Made by a program: the position numbers and the translations under genes. A stretch of DNA of 46,400 nt from Cudoniella acicularis (lineage: Eukaryota > Ascomycota > Leotiomycetes > Helotiales > Helotiaceae): assembly GCA_013054445.1 (NCBI GenBank), contig JAAMPI010000270.1, positions 1 through 46,400 on the forward strand, read 5' to 3'. The notes beneath the pieces were generated by a model. That model had not been told where the DNA came from, did no database searches, and saw nothing but the letters and a program-made list of their open reading frames with translations. The first letter of the stretch is position 1; each line of letters starts with the position of its first letter. Shown here in pieces: positions 1 to 10,974 of this stretch.

Positions 1-119
1 AAAACGAAAAGCTGGAGAAGGAAGGAGTGTATTGGAAAAGAGTCGAAAGAGGCCTACAGAGGATGGCCCAAGAGCAAGTGGTGGCGCAGAAGTTGGACAA
101 GGGTTCCAAAAGAGGCTGA
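1..119 (+). CDS. 3' end of a gene truncated by the left window edge (unknown)
   Basis: A reading frame open from base 3 ends at a TGA at 117-119. Its 38 codons read as a charged, helix-prone peptide (begins NEKLEKEGVYWKR, ends QKLDKGSKRG), as expected of a coiled-coil C-terminus. Another frame stays open longer, to 239, but its translation is rich in Trp and Arg and looks like an out-of-frame reading. No domain is recognisable from so short a piece. The remainder up to 702 has no convincing coding frame and probably holds the 3' UTR of this gene and the terminator region of the convergent monooxygenase gene. This is inference from composition only. Confidence 0.35.
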   Translation, partial: NEKLEKEGVYWKRVERGLQRMAQEQVVAQKLDKGSKRG

Positions 120-702
120 AGGCTCTCGATGGTGGGAGGAGAGACAGAGGACGGAAGTAAACGAATTCGATACCCAGTTGCATATTCGATCCTGCTTAAA
201 AGTATCGAAACGGCCTCCTTTATCAATTGGCTTTCCCTGACAATTTTGTATTTGACGTTCTGCTACTCGCCTTTACTTGGGCCTTCGAGTGAAAGGTTTT
301 AAAGGAGCCCGAGACATCCCGAGGCTGAAGAACTCATCTGCGGCTACTTTCAGGTTTGATTTGTTAGCAACCTACTTTTGAGCTTTGACAACTTATTTCG
401 ATACTCTTGTGTGCTCACTGCCAAGATTGAGGATATCCCAAGTGAATATCAGAGCTGATAGCTATTGCTTCAACCAAGACATCTTGGTTAGGGAGGAATT
501 GCAGAAAACAAGCCCAACAGTATGTACTTTTTTGCTGCTATTCTATCATCACCTCATCCTACTTCACAAGAAATTTCCCGGGTCTCCCATCTTGTCGGCA
601 AGCATCAAAACCTAGCGCGATTCTTCCCACATCACCTTCCATTTCAAGATACCACACCCTAAAACCTCGTCCTCTCTTTTCGCCTCTTAGTCGCTAATCC
701 AA

Positions 703-2291
703 CTAGAAGCTCTTTCCAATATCATAGTTTTCTCCATTACTCACGCCCAGGCTATGTCTCAGCTCATCCTCCGCATCCACAACCCTCCTCGGCAGACCAT
801 GTCCAATGCCAAAGAAAACGAAGAAGGCCCACTTCCACCTGAAGGGATTGATAGCGATACAGAATGTGAACCACCATAGCAACTCTAGGTAGGTAAAGAA
901 ATCGAAAGCGCCGGTGGGAGCAAATTTCTTGAGAATGCGCGTCATGTCGATCCATCTTTCCATCCAGAATGGACGTGGACGCGTGAGGGGATCAGATAGG
1001 AACATGAGGAGGATGCGGGTGTATATTCCGATATGCCAGTTTCCTACTGAGCCGATTGCATTGACGTAGGTGCAGTTATTGCAGCAGATGCTAGGATGAT
1101 TTGGAGGGAATGTTTGCAAGTACCAGTTTGGCGGCGTATAGGGGTCCTGAAAGTTGTCTTCGGGAAGGAAATTCAGCGTTGGTCGATCAAATCCGGTTGC
1201 CATGACCACAATATCACCCTTGATCAGCACCTCTCTACCTGGTCCACCTGCTGGAACCCCCTTCGCTCTCTTGTTGAATCTGATGCCACCTTCAGTAAAA
1301 CCCTTGATATCACCTCGAAGCCACTCAGCCTTTCCAGAACGGATCTTATCCATAACATCCGAGTTGACCATTGGTGTTCCGGTAAAGAGTCCCTTGTCAG
1401 TTGGAGCTAAATCTTCGAGATCGCGGTAGAATAATTTCTTCAAAAGCAATTCCGGGATCCAAGAAAGCAAAGTCTCCCCACCGAAGATGTTGAAAGAAAG
1501 CAGAATATCCACGACAGGATTTCTTGGGATAATCCACTTGTCAGATCGCGCCAGAATATATGTCTTGTCCGCATCTTCATGTGCGCCAAATTCCAAAGCC
1601 TCAACAGCACTAGCACCGCCTCCAATGATAATTAGTTTCTTTCCTTTTGCGTCTTTGCCGGTCAATTCGGAGGAGTGATAAATCTCTCCCTTGAACTTGT
1701 TTATTCCCGGAATTGATGGCATTTTTGCATCACCGCATGTCCCAACGGCAGCAATAATACCATCAAAGTGTCCTGCACCAGTGTTGTTGATGATCCAGCG
1801 GCCCTTTTCATCTTGATACACCTTCTCTACTCGAGTGTTGAATTTAGTCTTTTCTTCGAGGCCGTACCGCTTCCAGAGTTCGGTGATCTGGGAGACAATT
1901 TGCTGTCTATTGGGGTAGCCACCAGTCCATTGAACAGATGGGTGGAAGCGATACATGATCGAATGGATTTGGAGACCAGATGTATTGTTTACTCGCTGAA
2001 TGACTGTCAGATAACTCTTTCCGCCTGCAATGTGAAACATCAGTATTGACTTACACTCCAGATCCCCCCAAGTTGCTCTCGGGGACCAGCCTCGAAAATC
2101 CGAACATCGAAGCCATGTCCGACACAATGCGAGGCAGCAGAAACTCCCGTGAGGCCCGCTCCAATGATTGCGATCTTGGGTCTACCAAGTTTATCTCCTA
2201 GCGCGGGGGGGTATGGAGACAGAAGCTTATCCAGGAACCATTGCATGAGCTGGTAGAAGAAGACAAAGGGATGGAGGATTGGATTCTTCAT
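703..2291 (-). CDS. Flavin-containing monooxygenase (FMO/BVMO-type), 2 exons, 509 aa
   Basis: Exons 2291-2055 and 1995-703. The 59-nt intron (GTAAGT donor, CTGAC branch, CAG acceptor) joins in phase 0. Family knowledge: FAD- and NADPH-dependent oxygenation of a small nucleophilic or carbonyl substrate. Visible motifs: FAD-binding GAGLTG (residues 44-49) followed by an acidic strand end (RIFEAGP), FKGEIYHSSEL (180-190) matching the FMO/BVMO fingerprint FxGxxxHxxx, NADPH-binding GGGASA (204-209), and ATGFDRP in the late conserved ATG region. The N-terminus (FVFFYQLMQWFL) and a C-terminal stretch (LELLWWFTFCIAI) are hydrophobic, so membrane association is likely. Length is normal for fungal FMOs. 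The substrate cannot be read from the sequence, and no biosynthetic cluster partners are adjacent. The ATG at 2291 is the first in frame and places the Rossmann motif correctly. Confidence 0.9.
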
Positions 2292-2499
2292 TTTGTGTGA
2301 TGAAAGTCGAATTTGTGGCTTTTCTTAAGAAATCGAGGGACGGGAAAAGATCGATAGTATCTGGAGACAAGATTTAAAACTTACAATTTAGATTGGCTCG
2401 TCCCCCGGGAGGAGCGGTGCGTTGCGAAGGTTTTAGCGATGACGTCGTGCGCGAGGTCGTGCCTGCCCCTGCCAATCCGGATAAATCCCACTAACATAT

Positions 2500-2531
2500 G
2501 AAAGCCCCTATTCAACCGAATAGGGGCTTTC
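2500..2531. repeat. Perfect 14-bp inverted repeat with 4-nt loop
   Basis: GAAAGCCCCTATTC (2500-2513), loop AACC (2514-2517), then the exact reverse complement (2518-2531). It lies about 210 bp upstream of the monooxygenase start and 280 bp beyond the 3' end of the next gene (both on the minus strand). It could fold in RNA or be a palindromic binding site; the role is unknown. Confidence 0.8.
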
Positions 2532-2813
2532 TCGCTTAAACCACTTCCGAATCCTCCTGACATTAATTAAATGCAGCTCCAGCGATCTCAAAATTAGGCT
2601 TTGGACACATGATGAGTGCATTTCTGTCCCACAAGATATGGACAGCTGAGCATTATAAGTTCCTGAGTAATGAATTCATTTCTTAATATCTCTACTCCTG
2701 TAATCCACTGGCTTTTGATCCTGAATACGAGAAAAAAGGGCGTGCATGCAACCTGACCATCACGATTCATAAATTGACCTCCAATGTGGCACTTAAAACA
2801 ACACAATTTTGAC

Positions 2814-4654
2814 CTAGAGCGCACGTCCCAAAGCCCCAAGCATGACCGGAACCCCTTTCAGCGATGGTGCAATGATAATCTGTCCACCTTCCTGCTGATT
2901 GCTGAATGTCACATCCGTTGTGTTTCGGTGAGTGACTGAGCTTCCACCGCCTCCAAAGTGGAAGCCGAAGATGCTGAAGCCCCCTCCAGTCGAAGATTTC
3001 GCGTCTTGGATGAACTGGTATACACTCTTGTACATGCCTGAATCGTTGATTGTGATGGTGAGGCCAACTTCTGAGCCGATGAGTAGCTTTTGTAATCTGA
3101 CTCGGCCCGTAAGAGTATCTTTTCCGTAGGGTGCCAGTAGAAGACTTGAATAGGTAGATCGAACGTTTCCGACGTCCCTGCTTGCTGTTAGTGCCAAGGT
3201 CGTAATGAGTTTGTTTTGATGGGCATGCCTTACCAGTATCCTGCACCAATATTAAATTCCCCGAGGCCTTTCATGCTGAGTTTCAAGGTAACAGCTGTGC
3301 TGAAGCTGTCCGTCCATTGGTTGAAAACCGTTGTGTCTGATGAGCCGGCATGGCTGGCGCTAATCAAACCGAAGAAAGCACTGTAAAATAGGTTAGTACT
3401 TTAATATATCTAGGTGAACATAACAGATCGGGGAACATATTCCACGCTCGATGCGTGGATGAATTCTAGGGATCACTTGCTTTGCTCCAACTGGTGGCAC
3501 AATATGGTTAGCACTTGATTCAAAACATTTTTTCCCCAATTGACCAGGAATTGTGATACATTCTACGAGGAGAAAGAAAAGGCATAAATGAGCGAAAAAC
3601 CAAGGAATCTGTTGGAAGGAACATACTGTTAGTGACAGAGGTGGTGTGGCCCAGAGAGCTCCAGTCATGACCGTTTACATTCGTCATACTCCAGTCATAG
3701 AACGTATTGGCAGCCCCAGTGTAGTTGATCCAGGAGTCACAGCTTTCTTCATAGCCACCTTGGAGTGAATACAAAGGCTTGTAAATGATTCCATCTGTTA
3801 TTTGGTTTGTCTGGAAAGGATTGGTGTGGACATTGTATGTTCCAGCAGCACCATATACAGGCATGTTGTAGCTGTGGATAATGATTAATTCTTGAGGCGT
3901 TCACCAATATGCAGGGTCATACCCAGGTTCAGTGCTTAGCTCATCATCTGCTTGATTGGTGATCTTGTCTCTTTGAGTTGACAGAGTCTGGTATTGAGGA
4001 CCGTAGAGCGAGGTCTCATAGTTTTGCAAGGCAGTATTGGCGGTCTTCGTTTGTCGTTGCAGGGCTGTGTAAAGTGGATCATGCTGATTGACCCAGGAAC
4101 CAAAGGTTTGATGCGTAGCTTGAGCACGAGCATCTGCCAAATAATTGTTGTAAGCGTTATTGCTTTCCGTGTTGAAAGCATTTTCGGCTGTGGCCAGAGT
4201 ATTCGTTAGAGTCTGTAACTGAGCCAATTGCGCGCTCGTGGGGGTAGCTGTCTTCAGGTCAACGCTTTGGAGATATCTAGGGCCCATTAGCACGGTATAA
4301 GTAAAGCACAAATGAAGATTCTTACGTGTAGAGACTATCAATGTAGCTTGGGCCTGATGTATCAAGCAAAGGTGCACTGATATTCTGCAGTCCATCGGCG
4401 AGGGCAAAGAGATCGAAATTGGTGACTGAATCTGGACAGGGAGTTCCTCCCCGAACAGCGGCGAGATTGGGCGGAGTTACATAAATGAAATCTTTGCCCT
4501 GAGTCAATGGAACGCCAGCAGTCAATTGTTGGCCAACGAAAGTGCCATATGCTCGCCAAGCCTGAAGACGTGCTTCGGACTCGGGAACGAATTGTGTATG
4601 AACTGCTTTGAGCAGAGGGAGAGCGAAAAGAACTCTTTGAGTGGGGGATTTCAT
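2814..4654 (-). CDS. Six-exon gene of unknown function, about 506 aa
   Basis: Proposed exons: 4654-4326, 4276-3923, 3871-3627, 3562-3481, 3380-3234 and 3177-2814, totalling 1521 nt with consistent phases. Introns 1, 2, 3 and 5 have GTAAGA, GTATGA, GTATGT and GTAAGG donors. Intron 4 (3480-3381) is best read as GC-AG (GCAAGT donor, TACTAAC branch, ACAG acceptor), because no GT donor keeps the frame. The boundaries of exon 4 are the least certain. The protein starts MKSPTQRVLFALPLLK, has an Ala/Thr/Gln-rich helical middle (exon 2) and a Gly-rich C-terminal domain (GGGFSIFGFHFGGGGSS) ending PVMLGALGRAL. The N-terminus could be a weak signal peptide. I recognise no domain and assign no function. 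An in-frame ATG 14 codons upstream (4696) is an alternative start. Confidence 0.7.
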
Positions 4655-4753
4655 CTTGAGGACCGTTGGTTTGTGACTGAAGATTATTCGAGCCAAAGAA
4701 TTATTGACTGGAAGCGTGTATGAACTATTTGTTTTCGGGGGATGTGATGAAGG

Positions 4754-4760
4754 TTATATA
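4754..4760 (-). promoter_or_regulatory. Candidate TATA box of the 506-aa gene
   Basis: TATATAA on the minus strand, 100 bp upstream of the chosen ATG at 4654. The position suits a fungal core promoter and supports 4654 over a much more upstream start. Motif and spacing only. Confidence 0.4.
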
Positions 4761-6194
4761 GTCAAGTCAGCCCTTCATTCGATGTGCCTGCAATATATGG
4801 AAAGACACGCCAGCTTCAACATTTCCCTGCATAATTTTTAGAAAATCCATGAAATATGAGCACTTTTTGCCAAGGTAAGAATTTTGGAGCGTGATTGGTG
4901 CACACACGGCGAGCTCAGCGTGGCTTCCTTTTCCCAATGTTACCTCCGGCAGCCGAAAGCCCATTGTGTGAGATGCAACGGCTGATAATCTTATGAATTG
5001 TCTCACCTGGGCGGACGCCTCTCTAGGCTGAGGATATATTACTGAAGTCCAACTGTGGTACCAACAAAATCCTATTAAAAGTACATGTTATGTTGAAGGA
5101 TTTTACTCATGGGGCACACCTCCAGATTTTGCCAAATTGCGGCTGGAAATGTTACCAATCTTTTGATCAAGCAAATTGGCCGTCTAAGCTGGTATGTAGA
5201 TATGATGTAGTATCGTATCTGTAGTGTAACAATGTCAATTAACCATCTAGAGAGTCTAGGGTCAATGTGTGGAGTGCGGGGGAGTTGAGAAGCCTCAGAT
5301 GAGCAAAAAGAGAGTTAATAAATTATCTCTATTTTATGGAAGGAGTTGCATTTTGTGAGATTTCCATGATTCCACTAGAATACTGCTGCGAGGGTTGCTG
5401 ATATATGCTCACAATAGAGCACGCATCCATCTTCGTCAGTATAAGTAACTTTACATATCAGAGTGCATGTCATTTTCCTGCGTCCCATCCGTGGACTACT
5501 ACACCTAAGTGTTAAGAAAATCATGTCTGATCACGCTGTCAGAAGAGCATCAGGCATTCCTGAAAAGTTATTTAAATATAGAATCGCGTATTACATGGGA
5601 GATATTGAAACGTGAGATGAAGTAAATTGCCTAAATCCAAACTTTTGTGCACAGTAATTTGTAGCAGCCATATCCGTGGGTTCATGAACTCAATTATCGC
5701 GATTTTTCAGCTAGGAGAGATCTCTGGCCAAATGACACGGCAGTCTTAGCTCCTTCACCGATGAATGTATATGTACAGAGCTGATTGACCGGTCGTAGCA
5801 CTGCAAGGAATTGATCCAGACTTCTAGAAACGTTACGCCCTAGCAAAAGACTTGTGTTGGGGTAAGACAGTGCAACAACAATTGCAACGTGATGAGTCGA
5901 GACACAATTTATAGAGTCCGATTGTCTGCAGTGCCAAGAACTCGATCAGGAGATATGCTTGAGCTCCTTGTACCGCGTAACTCAAATCCTTGCTGAACCT
6001 GCAAGTATTATGCAACACCGTTGTACTGCGCCACGAGGCTACAACAGCAGCCTAGAGTCTTTGCTTGACAAAGAACAAAAATCGTAGGTTGGTCTCCTGC
6101 AGCCAACGTTGGTATCGAGAGATCTTGGAGACTTCTTCACAAGCCGGACTTTGTGGGAAAATTCTGCAGTGTGCAAAGTCCACAGGGGCATTAC
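4761..6194. other. Gene-free interval, 1.4 kb
   Basis: Only short ORFs with no protein-like composition are present on either strand. No repeat, tRNA or recognisable gene relic was found. Part of it is presumably the upstream region of the minus-strand gene ending at 4654. Confidence 0.5.
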
Positions 6195-6560
6195 TCAATC
6201 CAATGACTGGATGGGCATTCCCCGTTGCATAAAAGATATCCAGAACCCCATATGTTTCCTCATCGCTTCGTGTCTTGTAGAGGGATATCCTTGACTAATC
6301 GAGAAACTGAACAGGATTGTTCGTGGCGGCACTGGCGGGGTAGGAGGTTCGGAGGCTAAAGTGCCTTCGGAGGCCGCGGCCCGTTGCAGTTTTGATGCGG
6401 CTTTGGAAGCACTAGTGTGACGCGGTTTGGCCTTTACAGGAGATATTGTGGTGCAGAAGGACTGAAATGCTGTAGAGAGATATTGGCCAGAAATGCTAGT
6501 GATGGCTAGGGGCATTATTACGCAAGCACTGACCAACGTCAACTTCGAATAAAAACTCAT
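6195..6560 (-). CDS. Doubtful small secreted-like protein, 121 aa
   Basis: The ORF begins MSFYSKLTLVSACVIMPLAI, a plausible signal peptide (basic residue, hydrophobic core, ISGQY near a possible cleavage site). It continues with a Ser/Ala/Pro-rich segment (SEPPTPPVPPRT) and a less biased C-terminus. There is no cysteine pattern typical of effectors and no domain. No convincing TATA box was seen upstream. It may be a chance ORF in a gene-poor region. Confidence 0.28.
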   Translation of the reverse strand: MSFYSKLTLVSACVIMPLAITSISGQYLSTAFQSFCTTISPVKAKPRHTSASKAASKLQRAAASEGTLASEPPTPPVPPRTILFSFSISQGYPSTRHEAMRKHMGFWISFMQRGMPIQSLD

Positions 6561-7028
6561 CTCACCAAAACCTTTCTCTCGAAAGATTTTTGGGTGTTAT
6601 GCTCTGCAATTGTACCTAGGTAAGCAACTTTATTACCAACGTCCTATATCGCGGCGACATGGAAAGGACAATGGAAGGAGATCATCGCCCTGTAAAAAAC
6701 TCCCTAATATTCATTAATTACGTACCTATTTCTATTTCAGAGCCCCTGATAAAGCGATGCAAGACTACTTGCACCATGGCCTTATATACGCTTTTTAAGG
6801 CTCAAGCAAGGCATACATCCTTTGGACGCTTCCTTGAAATCCTATCTATACAAATATTTGCTATTATATCCACGATCAGGGCCTACTAATAGCGTGGGGT
6901 GAATGGTTTGCATTTCTTTTCCCGCCGCAAGACAACACAAGTTTGAAAATGCTTGTTGACCAATTCACTCAATTCCCCAATCACATCTTATACCGCAGCT
7001 TCCAGAATCATTGCCTTTTGCAACTTCA

Positions 7029-7036
7029 TATATAAA
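7029..7036 (+). promoter_or_regulatory. TATA box upstream of the 155-aa Met-Gly gene
   Basis: TATATAAA about 83 bp before the ATG at 7119, followed by a leader rich in C, A and T. The arrangement supports real transcription of the downstream ORF. Confidence 0.5.
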
Positions 7037-7118
7037 CTTCTTGTTTATTACACTCTTCGAATTTGGATCTCATCGTTAGAAATTCTCAACAACAGCACCA
7101 ATTATATCGACACACAAC

Positions 7119-7586
7119 ATGGGTAACGGTCCTTCCACCGCACGGCGAGAGCCAAGAGGCCTGCCAGTTGATCCAGCAGCACGCACCAGTCAACAGTCTT
7201 CTCACACTTCTTCCAAACAACCGCAGTCTAGCGGCAGCCAGGAGATATCAGATTGTGTTTATACGCCACCTCCGCGGCTTGAGAAGTCCGAGAAGAGTGG
7301 GAAGTCGAAACGCAAGAAGAAACATAGGCATGTTCATAAAAAGAGTTCGCATAAATACGAAGAGTCAGGTGATGCGGACGACGAGGATGATCACGCTTCT
7401 TCTCATCGTGTTTCTAGGCAAGAAACCTCAACCTCCAAATCACGCATCTCAACCTCCGGCAGGAATCCCGCCAACGAAGAATCTAGGCAAAAAGGTGCTA
7501 CCTCCAAATCACATGTCTCAACTTCAAACAAGAATCCGGCCAGTCGAGAATCCCGGAAATCCGCATCGCAGGCCGGGTACCCATAA
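7119..7586 (+). CDS. Basic low-complexity protein with N-myristoylation-like start, 155 aa
   Basis: Starts MGNGPSTARR: Gly-2 with Ser-6 fits the N-myristoylation consensus (MGxxxS/T). The body is Ser/Lys/Arg-rich and probably disordered, with a strongly basic run (KSKRKKKHRHVHKK) and an acidic patch (DADDEDD). Two diverged tandem units follow (TSKSRISTSGRNPANEESR and TSKSHVSTSNKNPASRESR). A TATA box lies upstream and the start context ACAACATGG is good. Another frame stays open to 7692, so a frameshift or unrecognised intron near 7580 may hide a longer C-terminus (ending GEPEFVCC). No known domain. It resembles in design the broken gene at 9389-10421, which also starts Met-Gly after a TATA box. 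Confidence 0.5.
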   Translation: MGNGPSTARREPRGLPVDPAARTSQQSSHTSSKQPQSSGSQEISDCVYTPPPRLEKSEKSGKSKRKKKHRHVHKKSSHKYEESGDADDEDDHASSHRVSRQETSTSKSRISTSGRNPANEESRQKGATSKSHVSTSNKNPASRESRKSASQAGYP

Positions 7587-7718
7587 GGATGAGAAAACAA
7601 AGGTTCAATCCAGCGGTCTCAAAGGAGGCCGAGGCCAGATGGAAGGCAAGCGTGTAGCTAATGGTGGAGAGCCTGAATTTGTTTGCTGCTAGACTGGGGA
7701 ATAAAATAGTATTTTTAT

Positions 7719-8171
7719 CTACCTAATGTTTCTTTTAAGGATACAATATTTCATGAAGGCTTGTTTCCTCGCCCGACTCGAAATCTCCAGAAAATAAGAA
7801 TTCGAGACTGCGGTCTTGACCTGTTCCCACGAATCAACAACATTGTTGAAAGTGTTTGTTCCGAGTTGCGAAAGGTATGTGATGATATTCTATATCGCTT
7901 CTGCGATCTCAGCTCTGTGTTCCATAAGCTGATCACCATGATTAATGACAATAACAGCGACCGATCCCAGAAATTTCCAAGTCGGCCAAATCACTAGCGG
8001 ATCTAACAGCAGCGATACGATGGTCAAGGTAGTCTTGATGAAGAACAAGATCGCTGCAAAAATGACGAACGCACTCTTAGTCTCAGAGAAAATTTCAAAC
8101 TGTTGACGACCCGTTTCGTTCTCGCTCCACCTGCCAAACACTACATATCCCGAAATAACGTCTAAACATAC
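7719..8171 (-). pseudogene. Decayed membrane-protein gene with in-frame amber stop
   Basis: One minus-strand frame runs 8171-7719, interrupted only by a TAG at 7892-7890. Before the stop is an uncharged segment (FVIFAAILFFIKTTLTIVSL) that would span a membrane, then a weaker one (FLGSVAVIVI). After the stop the frame continues for 56 codons of protein-like sequence (NIITYLSQLGTNTFNNVVDS onwards) to a TAG at 7719. Further upstream, to about 8360, hydrophobic coding-like fragments (KILLITAIRNWQISLW) are in another frame. The family is not recognised. A CAG-to-TAG transition would explain the internal stop, so a recently inactivated gene or a genuine short product are both possible. Confidence 0.42.
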
Positions 8172-9252
8172 TCAGACTAGAAAGTTACAAACCACCAAAG
8201 TTCGTGCTAGAGTCCCATTCTCCATACCGTTCCTAGATATAGCCCTTGAACAACACCAGGCGAGGAATTCCACAGCGAGATCTGCCAGTTTCTGATCGCC
8301 GTGATCAGCAGGATTTTGGCGAAAATTGGGTGGACGAATACTGGCGTTGGACAAGAGAACACATGTATGTATAACTACTTTTCTAGGACTTGCAGTCTGA
8401 ATTTATCCATCAAGAAGCTAAATTGCGATTCTGGAGATATTATTATGGCGGTTTACGGGACAAGCGATATAGCGACGTCTCTGGCATAACAGTAGGCCGA
8501 TCGTTAAACGCGGTATTGAAAATTTATCAAAGCCCACAGCGACATGGGAATTGGCGACATATATTATTAGGATTTCTAGAAGAAAAGAAGTTTGAAGGAG
8601 AAAGAAAAGTGGTGAGGCTAGACAAAGAAGTCTTTGTTCGCCTCGCTCATTTGGGAAATTTGTGGCTCTTCCCCTTTCTAGATGCCAGTAGATAGTGAGC
8701 TTGTGAATCATTAGAGCAAGGGCCTCGTAGTTTTATTTTCAATGAATCTGGTTCCTACTAAGTACTCTTGCTTTTTTCTAAAAAGAAACCCAAAAAGTGA
8801 GGTCAAAATTGAAGTGTTCAATCACAACTGGGAGCTTCTCAAAGGAACAACTAGCAAACATTCAAAATCGACTCTTAGCTATTTAAAACTCTTTACTCAC
8901 TCCCGTGACACAGACCCTTTTCAACACGTGAAAGAGGCTGACAACATGCTACAAATAAGAGATTACAAGGTATTTAGATTGGGACTAGGCAGCTTTTCTT
9001 GCTGACAGAGTTGAAGCAGCATTTAAAGTCTCTAGTACAATGCAAAATCATCACCTTCATCAATTATTACCATCAAAAATTCATATGTCAATATGCGTAA
9101 CTACAAAGCCTGTCCTCAGCGGCTTCTTTTCAACTACACAGTCACAATCAACACGTGGTGAATGCCAACAGTCATTTGCCTCTACACGGGCTCAAATCGC
9201 GTATTATTCAGTAATAGCCTGAATCACATACACAACTCGAATTTCAACAAGG
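8172..9252. other. Interval without a convincing gene, 1.1 kb
   Basis: The left part (to about 8360) holds remnants of the decayed membrane-protein gene. The rest has only short ORFs on both strands, none with a recognisable motif. Confidence 0.4.
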
Positions 9253-9260
9253 TATAAATA
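9253..9260 (+). promoter_or_regulatory. TATA box upstream of the broken Met-Gly gene
   Basis: TATAAATA about 130 bp before the ATG at 9389, parallel to the TATA box before the 155-aa gene at 7119. Confidence 0.4.
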
Positions 9261-9388
9261 ATATTCTACCTAGCCAAGCTCTGGACCTGGTCATAACAAG
9301 CTATAGCATCTAGATTTTCAACTAGCATCCACCACTGGTCAACACTCACACGCTTTCAGTAGTAAAGTGGTGCTAAAAACAGGACAAA

Positions 9389-10421
9389 ATGGGAGTAACA
9401 ATTTCTCGACCCGAAGAATTCCGCGGAATGCGTGAACGGTCGCCATCATACGATTATGAAGTCCACGGACCCGGTGCATTTAAGAGGACCCGAGAGGAGA
9501 GAGAGCAGGAAGAGAGAGAAGAGAGGTGTAGGCGACGGAAGGCTCAACAATTGAGAGAAGTAGAGGAGGAGTTGAGGCGTATAAAGGAGAAAATTCTCCT
9601 CGTGGCCGAGAATACGAAGATTAGAGGCGGAGTTCTGGATCACGACAATATGAGAAGAACTTGAGAAAATCTTCGAGATCTAGAGAGGAGCCGCCGGAAT
9701 ACTGTGGAGAGAGAAGCTCAAGGAAATCCTCCAAATCGGAAGAGTCATCTCCAAATCAAGAAACCCGACGCTCGGAGCGCGAAAGGAGAGAAGTTCATCA
9801 CAAGGACAGCAACTCCAGGAAATCTTCTAAACTACGCAAGCCCCTGAGTCCAAAGGAACAACCCCCCAACCACAAAGTTAGGCAAGTAGACCGCGACAGA
9901 AAGGAAGAATATCACAAGGAGAATAGTTCGAGGAAGTCGTCTAAATCAATGGACTCAAAGCCAAGGTAATCTGGTCATTCAAAGCCAGATTATTTTACTG
10001 AAGCTGAAATTCTGGAAATCGAGCGCCGACTCGAGGAGAATTTTGAAAGACGATCTTCTCGCAAGGACACAAGTTCGGAAGGTTCCGAAGATTCGAAAAG
10101 GGAAAAGTGTTCGCTTTCGAAATCCTTCCCTAAATATCAGAAACTAAAGGAAGTCCAAGTTCATCAACTACGGAGAGACTAGTTAAAAAACCAACAAGGA
10201 CCAAAACCCGTTAAGAAATCTCGCGACAGCATACCCAACAGCTCAAGTTGGTGAACCAAATCGCCACCCTGGTTCCAGAAGCCGGGAAATTTACGCTGAA
10301 GAGGCATTTGAATATCAATTGGTTTGGGAAGAAGATGTCATGGACTATTTCGAGAGTTGGTAAGAAGAAGCGAACTAGAGATGGTCGGACGGAGTTCTTT
10401 GAGATCATGAAAATACCTTGA
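9389..10421 (+). pseudogene. Broken gene for a Met-Gly, Ser/Arg/Lys-rich repeat protein
   Basis: Starts ACAAAATGG, reading MGVTISRPEEFRG, again with Gly-2 and a Ser at position 6 (myristoylation-like). A charged helix follows (about 35 residues of Arg/Glu). The frame shifts near 9590. The new frame has a TAG at 9622-9624, then diverged repeats around the core SRKSSK (near 9713, 9815, 9925), a TAA at 9967-9969, then more coding sequence (DYFTEAEILEIERRLEENF). It shifts again near 10150, meets a TAA at 10212-10214, and closes with a conserved-looking basic C-terminus (HLNINWFGKKMSWTISRVGK) ending with TGA at 10419. Five lesions in about 1 kb, without good introns to explain them, indicate a pseudogene. 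No named domain. Confidence 0.6.
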
Positions 10422-10974
10422 TAAATACGCGGTTGGGACGTTTGAAAACTTGCTTGCCTGGGTTTTATTTACTCTTTAACTCGTGAATGTATTTTAAGAA
10501 AGAATTTGAATTAAGGGAGATAAAAAAAATCGAATCATGGATGTGTATTCTAGTTGTTGTTTTTCTAGGTGTTGAGGCATGCTTTGATTTTGCAGTGTTT
10601 GGAGTATCTGCGATTTGCTCATGAAAATTCAGTTTTGTAGCTTTCTACACGGCGTTGAGATTCCTTAGGATTTGAAATTTTAAATGCCTTCAATTATAAA
10701 TTAAATGATACAGATAATAATAAAACTAAATAATTTCTTTTTTGGGAACTTGGAAGCACCTCAAAAGTCTTGATAAATTGACACTGTGCCATTTTTGGCA
10801 CTTTGAAACACTATGTTACATAAATTTGAAAAGGACTAGGTGGTTGTAAAAATTTAGAGTAAGCATAATACTCAGCTATTTTGGACTATGAGGATGTTTC
10901 TAATCATGACCTCGAATATTACATTGCGCCCGTACAGATATTCTATCTATGAAACAATCTAAAATAAAGATGAT
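10422..10974. other. AT-rich interval, 0.55 kb
   Basis: A/T-rich sequence with no coding frame. It presumably contains the 3' UTRs of the convergent Met-Gly pseudogene and cytochrome c gene. Confidence 0.5.

Noticed and set aside
385..615. 76-codon ORF near the left end
   Set aside because: Its first codon is TTG, not ATG, and it shows no protein-like features; a spurious frame.
2025..2054. A 30-nt intron in the monooxygenase gene ending at the first CAG
   Set aside because: Too short for a fungal intron and leads to an immediate stop; the 59-nt version ending at 1996 restores the frame.
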